From Kitasatospora azatica KCTC 9699 (lineage in GTDB: Bacteria; Actinomycetota; Actinomycetes; Streptomycetales; Streptomycetaceae): a stretch of 64,000 bases of DNA. The notes under the pieces were generated by a model. The model saw nothing but the letters and a program-made list of their open reading frames with translations. It had not been told where the DNA came from and did no database searches. The stretch is taken from positions 1,488,001-1,552,000 of the forward strand of contig NZ_JQMO01000002.1 in assembly GCF_000744785.1 (NCBI RefSeq), written 5' to 3'. Both the position numbers and the translations under genes were made by a program. This document shows positions 32,517 to 40,934 of the stretch, piece by piece. The stretch's first letter is position 1. Each line of letters begins with the position of its first letter.

Positions 32517-33617
32517 TCAGCGCAGCACCGCCTCCACCAGGTCGGCCCCCAGCCGGGCGCTGGTGGACAGGTCGAGCGCGTAGAGCACGTAGCGGCCGCG
32601 CCGGCGGGTGGTCAGCAGGCCGGCCTTGCGCAGCACGGCCAGGTGGCGGGAGACCTCGGGGGCGGTGAGGTTCCAGGCGGCGGCCAGCTCACCGGTGGTG
32701 GACGGGCCGCGGGCGATGGTGCGGGCCAGCCGCAGTCGAACGGGATGGGCCAGTGCCTCCAGCCGTTGCTGGATCAGCGCCAGCGAGACCGGCTCGGCCA
32801 GTCCGGCCTCGGCGACGGGGTACTGCACCACCGGACGCCAGCCACGGGCGTGCACCACCACCAGGTGCGGGCGGCCGAAGACGGTGGGGATGAAAGTGGC
32901 GCCGCCGGCGCGGGTGGCGCTCACCGCGTTGTCCTGCAGCTTGTCCACCACGATCCGGCGGCCGCCGCTCCCGTCCAGCTCCAGCGTGACGGCCGATGAG
33001 ATCGCCGCCAGCGCCTGGCCGGCCCCGTGCCGGGCCAGCAGGTCGGCCTTCTGTCGGGCGTCGGCGGCCAGCGTGGGCACGATCTGACGCCAGGTCTCGG
33101 CGAAGAACGCCTGCTCGCAGTCCTCCAACAGCCGCCGGACCAGGGCCCGGACGGCCGGCGGGTCGGCCAGCAGCCGTTCGGTGAAGGCGGCCTGCCGCGG
33201 GCCCCGGGCCAGCGCCAGCTCCCGGGCCCGCTCCCGGGCGGGCCCGTCGGTCAGCGGTGAGGCGGCCGGCCGGTAGCTGAGCCGGGCGGAGCCGCAGGTG
33301 GTGATCAGCGCGGCCGCGACGTACCGCTCGTCGTCCAGCCGGTCGACGGCGTCCAGCTCCTCGGCGAAGGTGGCGCCAGGGCGGGCCGGCAGCAGGAAGT
33401 CGGCGCGGGAGTGGCGCCAGAGGAAGTCCGCCTCGTCCAGCCGGTCGGCCAGCTCGGGCTTGAGCGCCCCCGCCGTGGCGGTGGCCCAGCTGTGCCGCGT
33501 CGGGTGGTGCCCGGGCTCGGCGAGCAGGTGCAGCACGGCGACCAGCTCGGCGAGTGGGGACGGGGCGAAGAGCAGCCGCTCGTCGGGCAGCCCGGTGACG
33601 TCGATGGTGAGGCTCAC
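32517..33617 (-). CDS. ArsR-type winged-helix regulator with DUF5937-like N-terminal domain
   Basis: 366 residues from GTG 33617. The C-terminal 90 residues are an ArsR helix-turn-helix (RLRLARTIARGPSTTGELAAAW then APEVSRHLAVLRKAGLLTTRRRGRYVLYAL) and the 250-residue N-terminal part resembles DUF5937, common in actinomycetes and of unknown function. No metal-binding Cys pairs are seen. CAGGAT ends 7 bases before the GTG, a leaderless-type start. It is divergent from an MFS gene with the inverted repeat at 33660-33676 between them, a typical exporter/regulator layout. Confidence 0.78.
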   Translation of the reverse strand: MSLTIDVTGLPDERLLFAPSPLAELVAVLHLLAEPGHHPTRHSWATATAGALKPELADRLDEADFLWRHSRADFLLPARPGATFAEELDAVDRLDDERYVAAALITTCGSARLSYRPAASPLTDGPARERARELALARGPRQAAFTERLLADPPAVRALVRRLLEDCEQAFFAETWRQIVPTLAADARQKADLLARHGAGQALAAISSAVTLELDGSGGRRIVVDKLQDNAVSATRAGGATFIPTVFGRPHLVVVHARGWRPVVQYPVAEAGLAEPVSLALIQQRLEALAHPVRLRLARTIARGPSTTGELAAAWNLTAPEVSRHLAVLRKAGLLTTRRRGRYVLYALDLSTSARLGADLVEAVLR

Positions 33618-33659
33618 GGGGCCGATCCTGCCAGGGGCGTCGGGCCGGCTCGGCACGGG

Positions 33660-33676
33660 TTGACGGGAGTCGTCAA
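33660..33676. promoter_or_regulatory. Inverted repeat between ArsR-type and MFS genes
   Basis: TTGACG-GGAGT-CGTCAA in the 101-bp divergent gap. It could be the ArsR-type operator; TTGACG may double as a -35 element. Confidence 0.35.
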
Positions 33677-33718
33677 TCCGCGTGCCCGCGCGCCGCCCGG
33701 TGCCCCACCGTCGCTGGC

Positions 33719-34989
33719 ATGACGCTGATTCAGGAGATCCCTCGGGCAGCCAGGCTGCCGAAGTTCCTCGGTCGTCGACTCGTCGGTGGTGGACTCGTCG
33801 GTGGCGGACGCTACGCGCTGGCGCTGCTGGTGGACGCGCTCGGCGCCGGGCTGCTGCGGCCGTTCCTGCTGCTGTACGGGGTGAGCGTGCTCGGCCTGAG
33901 CGCCGGACGGGCCGGGTTGGCGCTCTCGCTGGGGCTGCTGGCCGGATGGGCGGCGATTCCGCTGACGGGCCGTTGGATCGACCGGGGCGCCCGCAGCCTG
34001 CCGGTGGCGGCCACCCTGCTGGCCCGGGCCGCCGGGGTGCTGGTGCTGCTCGCGGCGCACGGGCCGGTGGGCTTCACGTTGGCCGCGGTGCTGCTGGGGT
34101 TGGGCAGTCAGAACTGGCCGACGGCGCATGCCGCGACGGTGGCCGCGCTGGCCGACGGCCGGGCCCGGGACGCGGCGCTGGCGGCCGGGCGCACGGTGCG
34201 CAATGCCGGGCTCGGGGCCGGCGCTTTGATCGCCACCGTGGCGGTGGCCGGCGGGGCGGGCACCCTGCGGGCGCTGGCGGTGGTCACCGCGGCGGCCTGC
34301 GTGCTGGCGGCGGGGCTGGTCTGGTCGATGCACGTGGTGGGGCCGGTAGCCCGGCGGACCCGCTCGGGGTCGGGCGCGGGGTCGGGCGCGGGGTCGGGGG
34401 CGGGGCGGGGTCGGTGCCGGGCTCCGCCGGTGGTCGGAGCACCGTGCTGAGCGTGGCCAACCTGCCCTTCGCGTTCTGCTTCGACGTGCTGGAGGTGGCG
34501 CTGCCCGCGCTGCTGGTCACCCGGCTGCACGTGTCGCCCGCCTGGTCCTCGGGGATCTTCGTGGGCAACACCGTGCTGGTGATCGCCACCCAGCTGGCGG
34601 TGGTGCTCTGGCTGGCGCGGCGCTCCCGGCGCTCGGTGCTGACGGCGGGTGGCCTGGTGCTGGCCCTGTCGTACCTGGGTTTCTGGGCGGCGGGCTCGCT
34701 GGGCGGCCAGGCCGGTGCGGGCGCACTGTGCGGCGTCGCGGTGCTCTACACGGCCGGCGAGATCCTCTACTCCGGCGCCGGCACCGCCCTGGTGGTGGCG
34801 GCCGCCCCGCCGGACCGGCTCGGCCACGCGCTCTCCCGCTGGGAGCTCTCCAACGGCCTGGGCCGGGCCGCCGCGCCGGCCGCCCTGACGGCGATGCTGG
34901 CGATCGGGCCCGGCCTGCTGTGGGGCGTGCTGGCCGCCTGCACCGCGCTGGGCGCGGCCACCGTGCGGCGGTTCGGGCCCAGCGTCTGA
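33719..34989 (+). pseudogene. MFS transporter interrupted by a frameshift in a G-rich repeat
   Basis: From ATG 33719 the first frame encodes six membrane helices and a linker ending in Gly-Ser-Gly-Ala repeats, with its stop at 34448-34450. From about 34430 a different frame encodes the other six helices and ends VRRFGPSV at 34989. The shift falls within repeats of GGGTCGGGCGCG near 34370-34420, and the whole span is one base short of a single frame. The second half also has its own GTG at 34444 overlapping the first stop, so two coupled half-proteins are possible. A slippage mutation, phase variation or sequencing error in the G-rich repeat is the simplest reading. Substrate unknown. Confidence 0.75.
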
Positions 34990-35061
34990 TCCGGGCCGAC
35001 CGTCTGGTCCGGGCCCGCCGCCCGAGGAGCCGTCAGCGCAGCGCCGGGTGGTCGGCGACCA
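34964..35061. repeat. Left copy of the duplication flanking the desaturase island
   Basis: The segment starting TGCGGCGGTTCGGGCCCAGC (end of the MFS gene) through a GC-rich spacer to GTGGTCGGCGACCA reappears at 38618-38751. The right half equals the 3' end of the PTH2 gene (38723-39445), so this is a detached copy of that gene's tail. Confidence 0.85.
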
Positions 35062-35123
35062 GAGTGCTTGCGTACCGCTCGGGCGAGGCGGCCAGACACA
35101 GTCGTGGACGGTCGAAGTACGCG

Positions 35124-36263
35124 TCAGCTGCCCCGCAGACCCACCGCCAGGGTCAGTTCGAGGACCCGGTGTGGCGAGGCGAGATCCGGAAACAGCTCCC
35201 GCAGCTGCGACATCCGGTACCGGACTGTCTGAGGATGGACGAACAACGCCGCCGCCACCTCGTCCCGCCTGCCCTGGTGCAGCAGCCACGCCCGCAACGT
35301 CTCCTCCAACCGCCGTGCGGTCGCGACAGGCAAGGTCCGCAACGGCGCGAGGGCTCGGGCACGCAGGTCTGCGAACGCGTCCATGTCGGCGCTCAGCACC
35401 AGCTCGGGCAGGTGGTCCTCGGTGTCGCGAATGTCGCAGGAGAGGGAGCGCGCGCGCACGGCTCGCGCGTAGGAGGCGGACGCACGAGTCCATGGCCGGG
35501 CCGGGCCGACCACGGCGGTGCGGTCGGTCAGCTGCCGCAAGAGGTGTGGTCGGTCGGCATCGGGGACGAGCAGCACACCGGTGGCGTCCGGCAGATCGTC
35601 GAGGACGAGAGTGCCCGGGTCGAGCACCCGGTAGGCAGGCCGGGCCTGGGCGGCGGGCAGCAGGACCGCGGTCAGCGAAACCGGAGGCTGCCACCCGGCT
35701 CGTTGAGCAGCGGCCAGCAGCACGTCCGGGCCCGCGTCGGCGAGGAGGTCGCGGGCCAGGTGTTCCAGGTGGCGCTCGCGGGCCCTCCCCCGGGCGGCCA
35801 GTTCGTCGGCATGGCCCGCGGCGCTCGCGGCGGAGAGCTCGTCGATGTAGGCGAAGGTCAGCTCGGCGAACTTGGCGACCTCGGCGGCGGGGAGACCTGC
35901 GGGCACGGCACCCGCTGCCAGGCACCGCCAGGCCACGCGGGCGCCGACGCGGTAGGCGCTGAGCAGGGCGTCCATCGAGCGGCCGTCACGCACCTCGCCG
36001 CGGCCCAGCTCGTATGCGGCGTCGCCGGCGTCACCGCTGGTGACGTTCCCGCTCGCGAGGTCCAGGTAGTGCCCCAGGGCGGTGCGGACGGCTCGGCGGA
36101 TGGTGCCGCCCATGCGGCCCGAAAGGGCGTTGGCGTAGGAAGGAACCTCGTCGATGATCGCCTGGACGACCTCGTCGGCGGTGGTCGTCAGCGCGGCCCG
36201 AAGTGCTGTGACCGTCGTCTCGTCCAGGGCCAGCTCGCCGGCCCTCCGGATTGCATAGCTCAC
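35124..36263 (-). CDS. PucR/CdaR-type transcriptional regulator
   Basis: 379 residues from GTG 36263 (TTG 36284 is also possible). The C-terminal helix-turn-helix LEETLRAWLLHQGRRDEVAAAL followed by VHPQTVRYRMSQLRELF is the HTH_30 domain of PucR-type activators, and a GGDEF-like CdaR middle domain precedes it. The N-terminal 170 residues are helical, as in the RsbRD-like arrangement. It is divergent from the ferredoxin reductase-desaturase pair and probably controls it. It lies inside the segment bounded by the duplicated sequence. Confidence 0.8.
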   Translation of the reverse strand: MSYAIRRAGELALDETTVTALRAALTTTADEVVQAIIDEVPSYANALSGRMGGTIRRAVRTALGHYLDLASGNVTSGDAGDAAYELGRGEVRDGRSMDALLSAYRVGARVAWRCLAAGAVPAGLPAAEVAKFAELTFAYIDELSAASAAGHADELAARGRARERHLEHLARDLLADAGPDVLLAAAQRAGWQPPVSLTAVLLPAAQARPAYRVLDPGTLVLDDLPDATGVLLVPDADRPHLLRQLTDRTAVVGPARPWTRASASYARAVRARSLSCDIRDTEDHLPELVLSADMDAFADLRARALAPLRTLPVATARRLEETLRAWLLHQGRRDEVAAALFVHPQTVRYRMSQLRELFPDLASPHRVLELTLAVGLRGS

Positions 36264-36303
36264 GTTCTTGTTCCCTGCGAACAATTCAGCCGACCAGATT
36301 TAC

Positions 36304-36319
36304 GTCCTATGGTCAGGAC
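36304..36319. promoter_or_regulatory. Inverted repeat between PucR-type and reductase genes
   Basis: GTCCT-ATGGTC-AGGAC lies 32 bp before the reductase ATG. It is a plausible activator site for the divergent PucR-type protein or part of a bidirectional promoter. Confidence 0.35.
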
Positions 36320-36350
36320 TTTACGCCCCGAGGCGCAGCAAGCTGGAGTC

Positions 36351-37409
36351 ATGACGAGTGCAGCCCTCCGCAGCAGGGCGTGGAAACTGCTGGAGATGGT
36401 CACGACGCCGCTGCTGCCGTCGGACTACCTCGACCTGGTCAGCCCGCTGCGTGCGGGCGCCGACCTTCGTGGGCGCATCGAGGCCGTGCACCCCGAGACG
36501 GGTGACGCCGCGACCGTCGTGATCAGGCCGGGACGGGGCTGGCGCGGCCACACGGCCGGTCAGTACGTGCGGATCGGGGTCGACGTCGACGGGCGGCGCC
36601 TGTGGCGTGCCTACTCCATCACCTCACCGACAGACCGCCAGGACGGCCGCATCACGATCACCGCGAAGGCGATCCCGGACGGCAAGGTCAGCAACCACCT
36701 CGTCCACAGGGCGACACCGGGCACGCTGATCCAGCTCGACCAGCCGACCGGTGACTTCGTGCTGCCGCAGGCCCGGCCCGCCAAGGTGCTCTACCTGACG
36801 GCCGGCAGCGGCATCACGCCCGTGATGGGCATGCTGCGCGACACCGAGTTCGACGACGTCGTCATGGTCCACTGCGCGCCGCAGCCGCAAGACGTGATCT
36901 TCCGCGACGAACTGCACGGCCTGGTCGCGGACAAGAAGCTGCGCCTCACCGAGGTGCACACCGCCACGGACGGCAGGCTCGACATCGCCCGTCTCGGCGA
37001 ACTCGTGCCCGACTGGGCCGAGCGCGAGACCTGGGCCTGCGGGCCCGCGGGCCTGCTCGATGCCGCAGAGGAGCACTGGACCGAGCACGGCGTCCAAGAG
37101 CGCCTGCACACCGAACGGTTCCGCCCCCGCATCGTCGTCGCCGGCGACGACGGCGGCGAGGTCACGTTCAGCGCCACCGGCAAGACCGTCGACGCGGACG
37201 GCACCACGCCGTTGCTGGACATCGGCGAGGAAGCCGGCGTGCTCATGCCCTCCGGGTGCCGCATGGGCATCTGCTTCGGCTGCGTCACGCCGCTCAGGGC
37301 GGGCGCCGTCCGCGACCTGCGCACCGGCGAGATCACCGAGGCCGAGCCGGGCGTCCTCATCCAGACCTGCGTGTCCGCCGCGGCGGGCCCCTGCGACATC
37401 GAACGGTAG
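36351..37409 (+). CDS. Ferredoxin-NADP reductase with C-terminal 2Fe-2S domain, desaturase partner
   Basis: 352 residues. FAD-binding RAYSITSP (about 87-94), NAD(P)-binding GSGITPVMGM, a WACGPAGL motif, and the plant-type ferredoxin loop CRMGICFGC plus a later Cys. The order FAD, NAD(P), 2Fe-2S matches mycobacterial Rv3230c, which passes electrons from NADPH to the desaturase DesA3. The desaturase gene follows after 7 bp. Start ATG 36351 has GGAG unusually close (2 bases). It belongs to the bracketed island. Confidence 0.87.
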   Translation: MTSAALRSRAWKLLEMVTTPLLPSDYLDLVSPLRAGADLRGRIEAVHPETGDAATVVIRPGRGWRGHTAGQYVRIGVDVDGRRLWRAYSITSPTDRQDGRITITAKAIPDGKVSNHLVHRATPGTLIQLDQPTGDFVLPQARPAKVLYLTAGSGITPVMGMLRDTEFDDVVMVHCAPQPQDVIFRDELHGLVADKKLRLTEVHTATDGRLDIARLGELVPDWAERETWACGPAGLLDAAEEHWTEHGVQERLHTERFRPRIVVAGDDGGEVTFSATGKTVDADGTTPLLDIGEEAGVLMPSGCRMGICFGCVTPLRAGAVRDLRTGEITEAEPGVLIQTCVSAAAGPCDIER

Positions 37410-37416
37410 AAGCGCC

Positions 37417-38535
37417 TTGACCACCATCGACCCCACCGCCCACCTGACTGCGGAGCAGATCGAGGAGCTCGGCCGCGAGCTGGACGTGATCCGCGACGAG
37501 GTGATCGCCGACCGCGGCGAGAAGGACGCCGCCTACATCCGCAGGGTCATCTCGGCGCAGCGCAAGCTCGAGCTGGCCAGCAGGGGCGTGCTGCTGTTCT
37601 CGATCTTCCCGCCCGCGTGGCTGCTCGGCACCGCCGGCCTGTCCGTGGCGAAGATCATGGACAACATGGAGATCGGCCACAACGTCCTGCACGGCCAGTG
37701 GGACTGGATGCGGGACCCGAAGATCCACTCCACCACCTGGGAGTGGGACCACGTCTCGCCGGCCGATCAGTGGAAGCACTCGCACAACGAGCTGCACCAC
37801 ACGTACACCAACGTGATCGGCAAGGACAACGACCTCGGCTACGGCATCATGCGCGTCGACGAGGACCAGAAGTGGCACCCGCTCCACCTCGGTCAGCCGC
37901 TGTGGAACTTCGTCAACGCCTGCTTCTTCGAGTACGGCATCGCAGCGTACGACCTCGAACTCGGCAAGAACCTGCAGAAGCGCCACCGCAGGAACCCGGA
38001 GTTCCGCGCGCGGGCCAAGGCTGTGGGCCGCAAGATCCGCAAGCAGGTGCTCAAGGACTACGTGATCCATCCGCTGCTGTCGGGCCCGTCGTTCCTCACC
38101 ACGCTCGCCGCCACGTTCACCGCGAACCTGGTCCGCAACATCTGGTCCCACTCGGTGATCATGTGCGGGCACTTCCCCGAGGGCGTACAGGTCTTCGAGC
38201 GCCAGTCGGTCAACGGCGAGACGCGCGGCCAGTGGTACCTGCGCCAGATGATGGGCTCGGCGAACATCAGCGGCAGCAGGGCCATGCACTTCATGACGGG
38301 CAACCTGTCTCACCAGATCGAGCATCACCTGTTCCCGGACCTGCCGAGCAACCGGTACGCCGAAGTCGCGGTGAAGGTGCGCGCGCTGTTCGAAAAGTAC
38401 GAGCTGGAGTACGTCACCGGGCCGCTGCCCAAGCAGGTGCTCTCCGCGTGGCGCAAGGTCTTCCGGCTCTCGCTGCCGAACAAGAAGCCCAAGGGCAAGA
38501 CACCGGCCCGCGAGAAGGAGCTGGTCGCGGCCTGA
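37417..38535 (+). CDS. Acyl-CoA/fatty-acid desaturase, DesA3-like
   Basis: 372 residues from TTG 37417; no earlier ATG fits. The three histidine boxes of membrane desaturases are present: HNVLH (HxxxH), HNELHH (HxxHH) and HQIEHH (HxxHH), with two hydrophobic stretches. Segments such as NMEIGHNVLHGQWDWM and GQWYLRQMMGSAN match DesA3 of Mycobacterium tuberculosis (Rv3229c), a stearoyl-CoA delta-9 desaturase. It acts in the membrane with the reductase encoded just upstream. Probable product: oleoyl-type chains that adjust membrane fluidity. Confidence 0.88.
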   Translation: MTTIDPTAHLTAEQIEELGRELDVIRDEVIADRGEKDAAYIRRVISAQRKLELASRGVLLFSIFPPAWLLGTAGLSVAKIMDNMEIGHNVLHGQWDWMRDPKIHSTTWEWDHVSPADQWKHSHNELHHTYTNVIGKDNDLGYGIMRVDEDQKWHPLHLGQPLWNFVNACFFEYGIAAYDLELGKNLQKRHRRNPEFRARAKAVGRKIRKQVLKDYVIHPLLSGPSFLTTLAATFTANLVRNIWSHSVIMCGHFPEGVQVFERQSVNGETRGQWYLRQMMGSANISGSRAMHFMTGNLSHQIEHHLFPDLPSNRYAEVAVKVRALFEKYELEYVTGPLPKQVLSAWRKVFRLSLPNKKPKGKTPAREKELVAA

Positions 38536-38617
38536 TTCCCGGTATTGGTTCTCCGCGTGACGACATCCGCACGGGAGCCCTCGCCGCGCTCGACGGCCCG
38601 AAGAGCCGTCGGAGGCA

Positions 38618-38751
38618 TGCGGCGGTTCGGGCCCAGCGTCTGATTCGGGCCCGCCGCCTGATTCGGGCCCAGCGTCTGATTCGGGCCCAGCGTCTGATTC
38701 GGGCCCGCCACCCGAGGAGCCGTCAGCGCAGCGCCGGGTGGTCGGCGACCA
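38618..38751. repeat. Right copy of the duplication flanking the desaturase island, with internal tandem repeats
   Basis: It begins TGCGGCGGTTCGGGCCCAGC like the MFS gene end and finishes GTGGTCGGCGACCA like the segment at 35011-35061 (one mismatch in about 51 bp). In between, a unit containing GCGTCTGATTCGGGCCC is tandemly repeated. The last 29 bp are the genuine 3' end of the PTH2 gene. Confidence 0.85.
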
Positions 38752-39445
38752 CCGTGCAGGAGCCGGGGGCGATCTCGGTGAACCCGGCGTCGCGCACCAG
38801 CGGGAGCCCACTGGCCGTCAGCGCGGCCCAGCGGGCGGGGTCGGCGGTGCGGACGGCGAGCGCGAAGCCCGTTCCGGCCCACTCCTTGCGCTGGGTCTCG
38901 TCCAGCCGCCACCAGGCGAGCTGGGCGGCGTGACCGGTCTGGGCCATGGTCTTGCCCGCGCTCATCTCGAGCTCGGGGTTGAGCCAGAGCACCGGGACGG
39001 ACGGGTCGGGGACCGGCAGTTCGAGGTCGTCCGGGTCGCTGAGGTCGGTACCGGAGACCTGGAGCTTCGCCAGCTCCTTCGGCCAGCCGTCCAGCGGGAT
39101 CGGCGGGAAGACCCGCACCCGGGCCTGCTCGCCGGTGACCGTGATGCCGGGCAGTTCGCCCGTCTTGCGCCACTCGCCGCCGCGGGCCCGCCGGACCACC
39201 TTGCGGATCCGGGCGTCCTCCCAGGCCAGCACCGCCTCGGCCCACTCGCCCTCGCCGGTCGCGCGCGGGTCGGCGAGCAGGGTCAGCACCGCGCGGGCCG
39301 AGGTCTCCAGTGCGTCGGTCCGGGCCGGTGGGTCGGCCTTCTCCAGTTGGACCACCAGCGGCAGCACGTACTGCGGCCGGGAATCGCGGTCGTTGGGGTC
39401 GTCGGCCGGGCTCGGGGCGTCGAAGGGCGTGGTAGCTGAGGTCAC
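38723..39445 (-). CDS. Peptidyl-tRNA hydrolase 2 (PTH2)-domain protein
   Basis: 240 residues from GTG 39445. The C-terminal 120 residues contain MSAGKTMAQTGHAAQLAWW, the PTH2 (Bit1) signature with its Lys and AQxxHA stretch, and end GFTEIAPGSCTVVADHP. PTH2 releases peptides from stalled peptidyl-tRNAs. The N-terminal half is unlike archaeal PTH2 and of unknown role; actinomycetes commonly carry this longer form. The 3' end is duplicated at 35033-35061. A TAGCCT hexamer 6 bases before the GTG suggests a leaderless mRNA. Confidence 0.7.
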   Translation of the reverse strand: MTSATTPFDAPSPADDPNDRDSRPQYVLPLVVQLEKADPPARTDALETSARAVLTLLADPRATGEGEWAEAVLAWEDARIRKVVRRARGGEWRKTGELPGITVTGEQARVRVFPPIPLDGWPKELAKLQVSGTDLSDPDDLELPVPDPSVPVLWLNPELEMSAGKTMAQTGHAAQLAWWRLDETQRKEWAGTGFALAVRTADPARWAALTASGLPLVRDAGFTEIAPGSCTVVADHPALR

Positions 39446-39454
39446 CGGCCCAGG

Positions 39455-40375
39455 CTACCTGCGGTAGCCGCGGCCCGGGTCGCGCTCCTCGGCCTCCTCG
39501 TAGCTGAGGAACCAGCCCTCGGGGTGGGTGGCGGCGAGCAGGTTCTCCAGCCGGACGGCGGCGTCCTCCTCCGGGTCCTGGCCGGCCATGTCGTAGACCC
39601 CGAGCAGCTCGTCGGTGCAGCCCTCCCAGTCGTAGTCGTACAGGTCGGCGGGCAGCTCGCCCATCAGGTCCGCCACCGCCTGCGGCTGGGTGTTCAGCAG
39701 TGAGCGGGCGTCGGCGAGCGCGCAGCGCAGCGCCAGTTCCTCGCCGGGGCAGCGCGGCAGCGGCCACTCGCCGAGTCCGAGGTCCTCGGCCAGGTCGTCG
39801 AAGGTGCGGGCCATCGCGCGGCGCCAGGCCCGGTGCATCCGCCAGCTGGTCCGGGGGAGCCGGGCGAAGACCGCCCACTCCTGGTCCTCGCCCTCGATCA
39901 CCGGTTCGTCGCCGTGTTCCTCGAGGTCGTCGTAGGCGGCGTCGGCGAGCGCGAGCAGCTGGGTGTGCAGCAGGCAGGCGGTGCGCGGGGTGAGGGTCCA
40001 GTCGCCCGCCTCGCCGTCCTCGCCGTCCAGCGGGAAGAGTTCGGCGAAGTCGGGGGCGAAGTCGTCGGTGGTGCTGATCTCCAGGGTGCCGCCGAGCGCC
40101 TCGATGCCCGGCAGCGCGCCGATCAGCCGGTCCGGGTGGAGCAGCGCGCCGAGTGCGGCGTGCGGGTCCTCGGACACCTCGCGCAGCAGCTCCATGCGTT
40201 GCGCGGCGGGGTCGATCCCGGAGAAGTCGAGCTCCTCGACAGCGGCGACGGCGGCGGCGCGCAACGCGGGCCAGTCGGTGACCCGGATCCCGAGGACCAC
40301 GGTCGCCTCGATCTCCAGCGCCCCCGGATTGTCCGTCGCGCCCGGCCCCTGCGGATGATCACTACGCTCGCCCAT
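39455..40375 (-). CDS. Conserved hypothetical protein
   Basis: 306 residues from ATG 40375. Very acidic (many Glu/Asp clusters such as DGEDGEAGDW and VIEGEDQEW), no signal peptide, no membrane helix and no motif I recognise. LHTQLLALADAAYDDL and WRMHRAWRRAMARTFDDLAEDL suggest a helical fold. It lies 9 bp upstream of the PTH2-domain gene on the same strand and is probably co-transcribed. Soluble and cytoplasmic; function unknown. Confidence 0.65.
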   Translation of the reverse strand: MGERSDHPQGPGATDNPGALEIEATVVLGIRVTDWPALRAAAVAAVEELDFSGIDPAAQRMELLREVSEDPHAALGALLHPDRLIGALPGIEALGGTLEISTTDDFAPDFAELFPLDGEDGEAGDWTLTPRTACLLHTQLLALADAAYDDLEEHGDEPVIEGEDQEWAVFARLPRTSWRMHRAWRRAMARTFDDLAEDLGLGEWPLPRCPGEELALRCALADARSLLNTQPQAVADLMGELPADLYDYDWEGCTDELLGVYDMAGQDPEEDAAVRLENLLAATHPEGWFLSYEEAEERDPGRGYRR

Positions 40376-40491
40376 GCGCTAACGGTACGGCTTTTCGCAG
40401 CGGTGCTCACCGCCCTGGTCCAGGTTTTCGGGCTCGACGCCATCGAGTGGCGCTGCCGGGATCGGGGCGAGCGGGCGCGCAGGATGGGGGG

Positions 40492-40863
40492 ATGAGCAAC
40501 CTCGACGAGTACGGTGGCGGTCCCGGGCCGGGTACGGACGTGCTGGTGGTCACCACCAACGACGTGCCGGGACACCGGGTGGACAAGGTGATCGGGGAGG
40601 TCTTCGGGCTCACGGTGCGCAGTCGGCACCTGGGCACGCAGATCGGTGCCTCGTTCAAGTCGATGCTGGGCGGGGAGCTGAAGGGTCTGACGAAGACCCT
40701 GGTGGAGTCGCGGAACCAGGCGATGGAACGGCTGGTCGAGCAGGCCAGGGCGCGCGGCGCGAACGCGGTCCTGGCGATGCGCTTCGACGTCACGGAGGCG
40801 GCGGATCTGGGGACGGAGATCTGCGCGTACGGGACGGCCGTGGTGATCAGCCCGGCGGGATGA
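40492..40863 (+). CDS. YbjQ-family (UPF0145) protein
   Basis: 123 residues from ATG 40492. VLVVTTNDVPGHRVDKVIGEVFGLTV, LGGELKGLTKTLVESRNQAM and ARARGANAVLAMRFDV are the three conserved blocks of the YbjQ/UPF0145 family, small pentameric proteins sometimes linked to metal binding. No function is established. G-rich sequence directly precedes the ATG. Divergent from the acidic hypothetical gene. Confidence 0.8.
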   Translation: MSNLDEYGGGPGPGTDVLVVTTNDVPGHRVDKVIGEVFGLTVRSRHLGTQIGASFKSMLGGELKGLTKTLVESRNQAMERLVEQARARGANAVLAMRFDVTEAADLGTEICAYGTAVVISPAG

Positions 40864-40934
40864 GCCCCCGATGACCCCCTGATGCCCCCCGATGACTGCG
40901 GGATGATTAGCCGCGCCCGGGATGTTTCACGGGC

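Noticed and set aside
33719..34450. A complete six-helix transporter
   Set aside because: The following frame supplies the missing half of a standard twelve-helix MFS protein, so a frameshifted or split single gene is the better reading.
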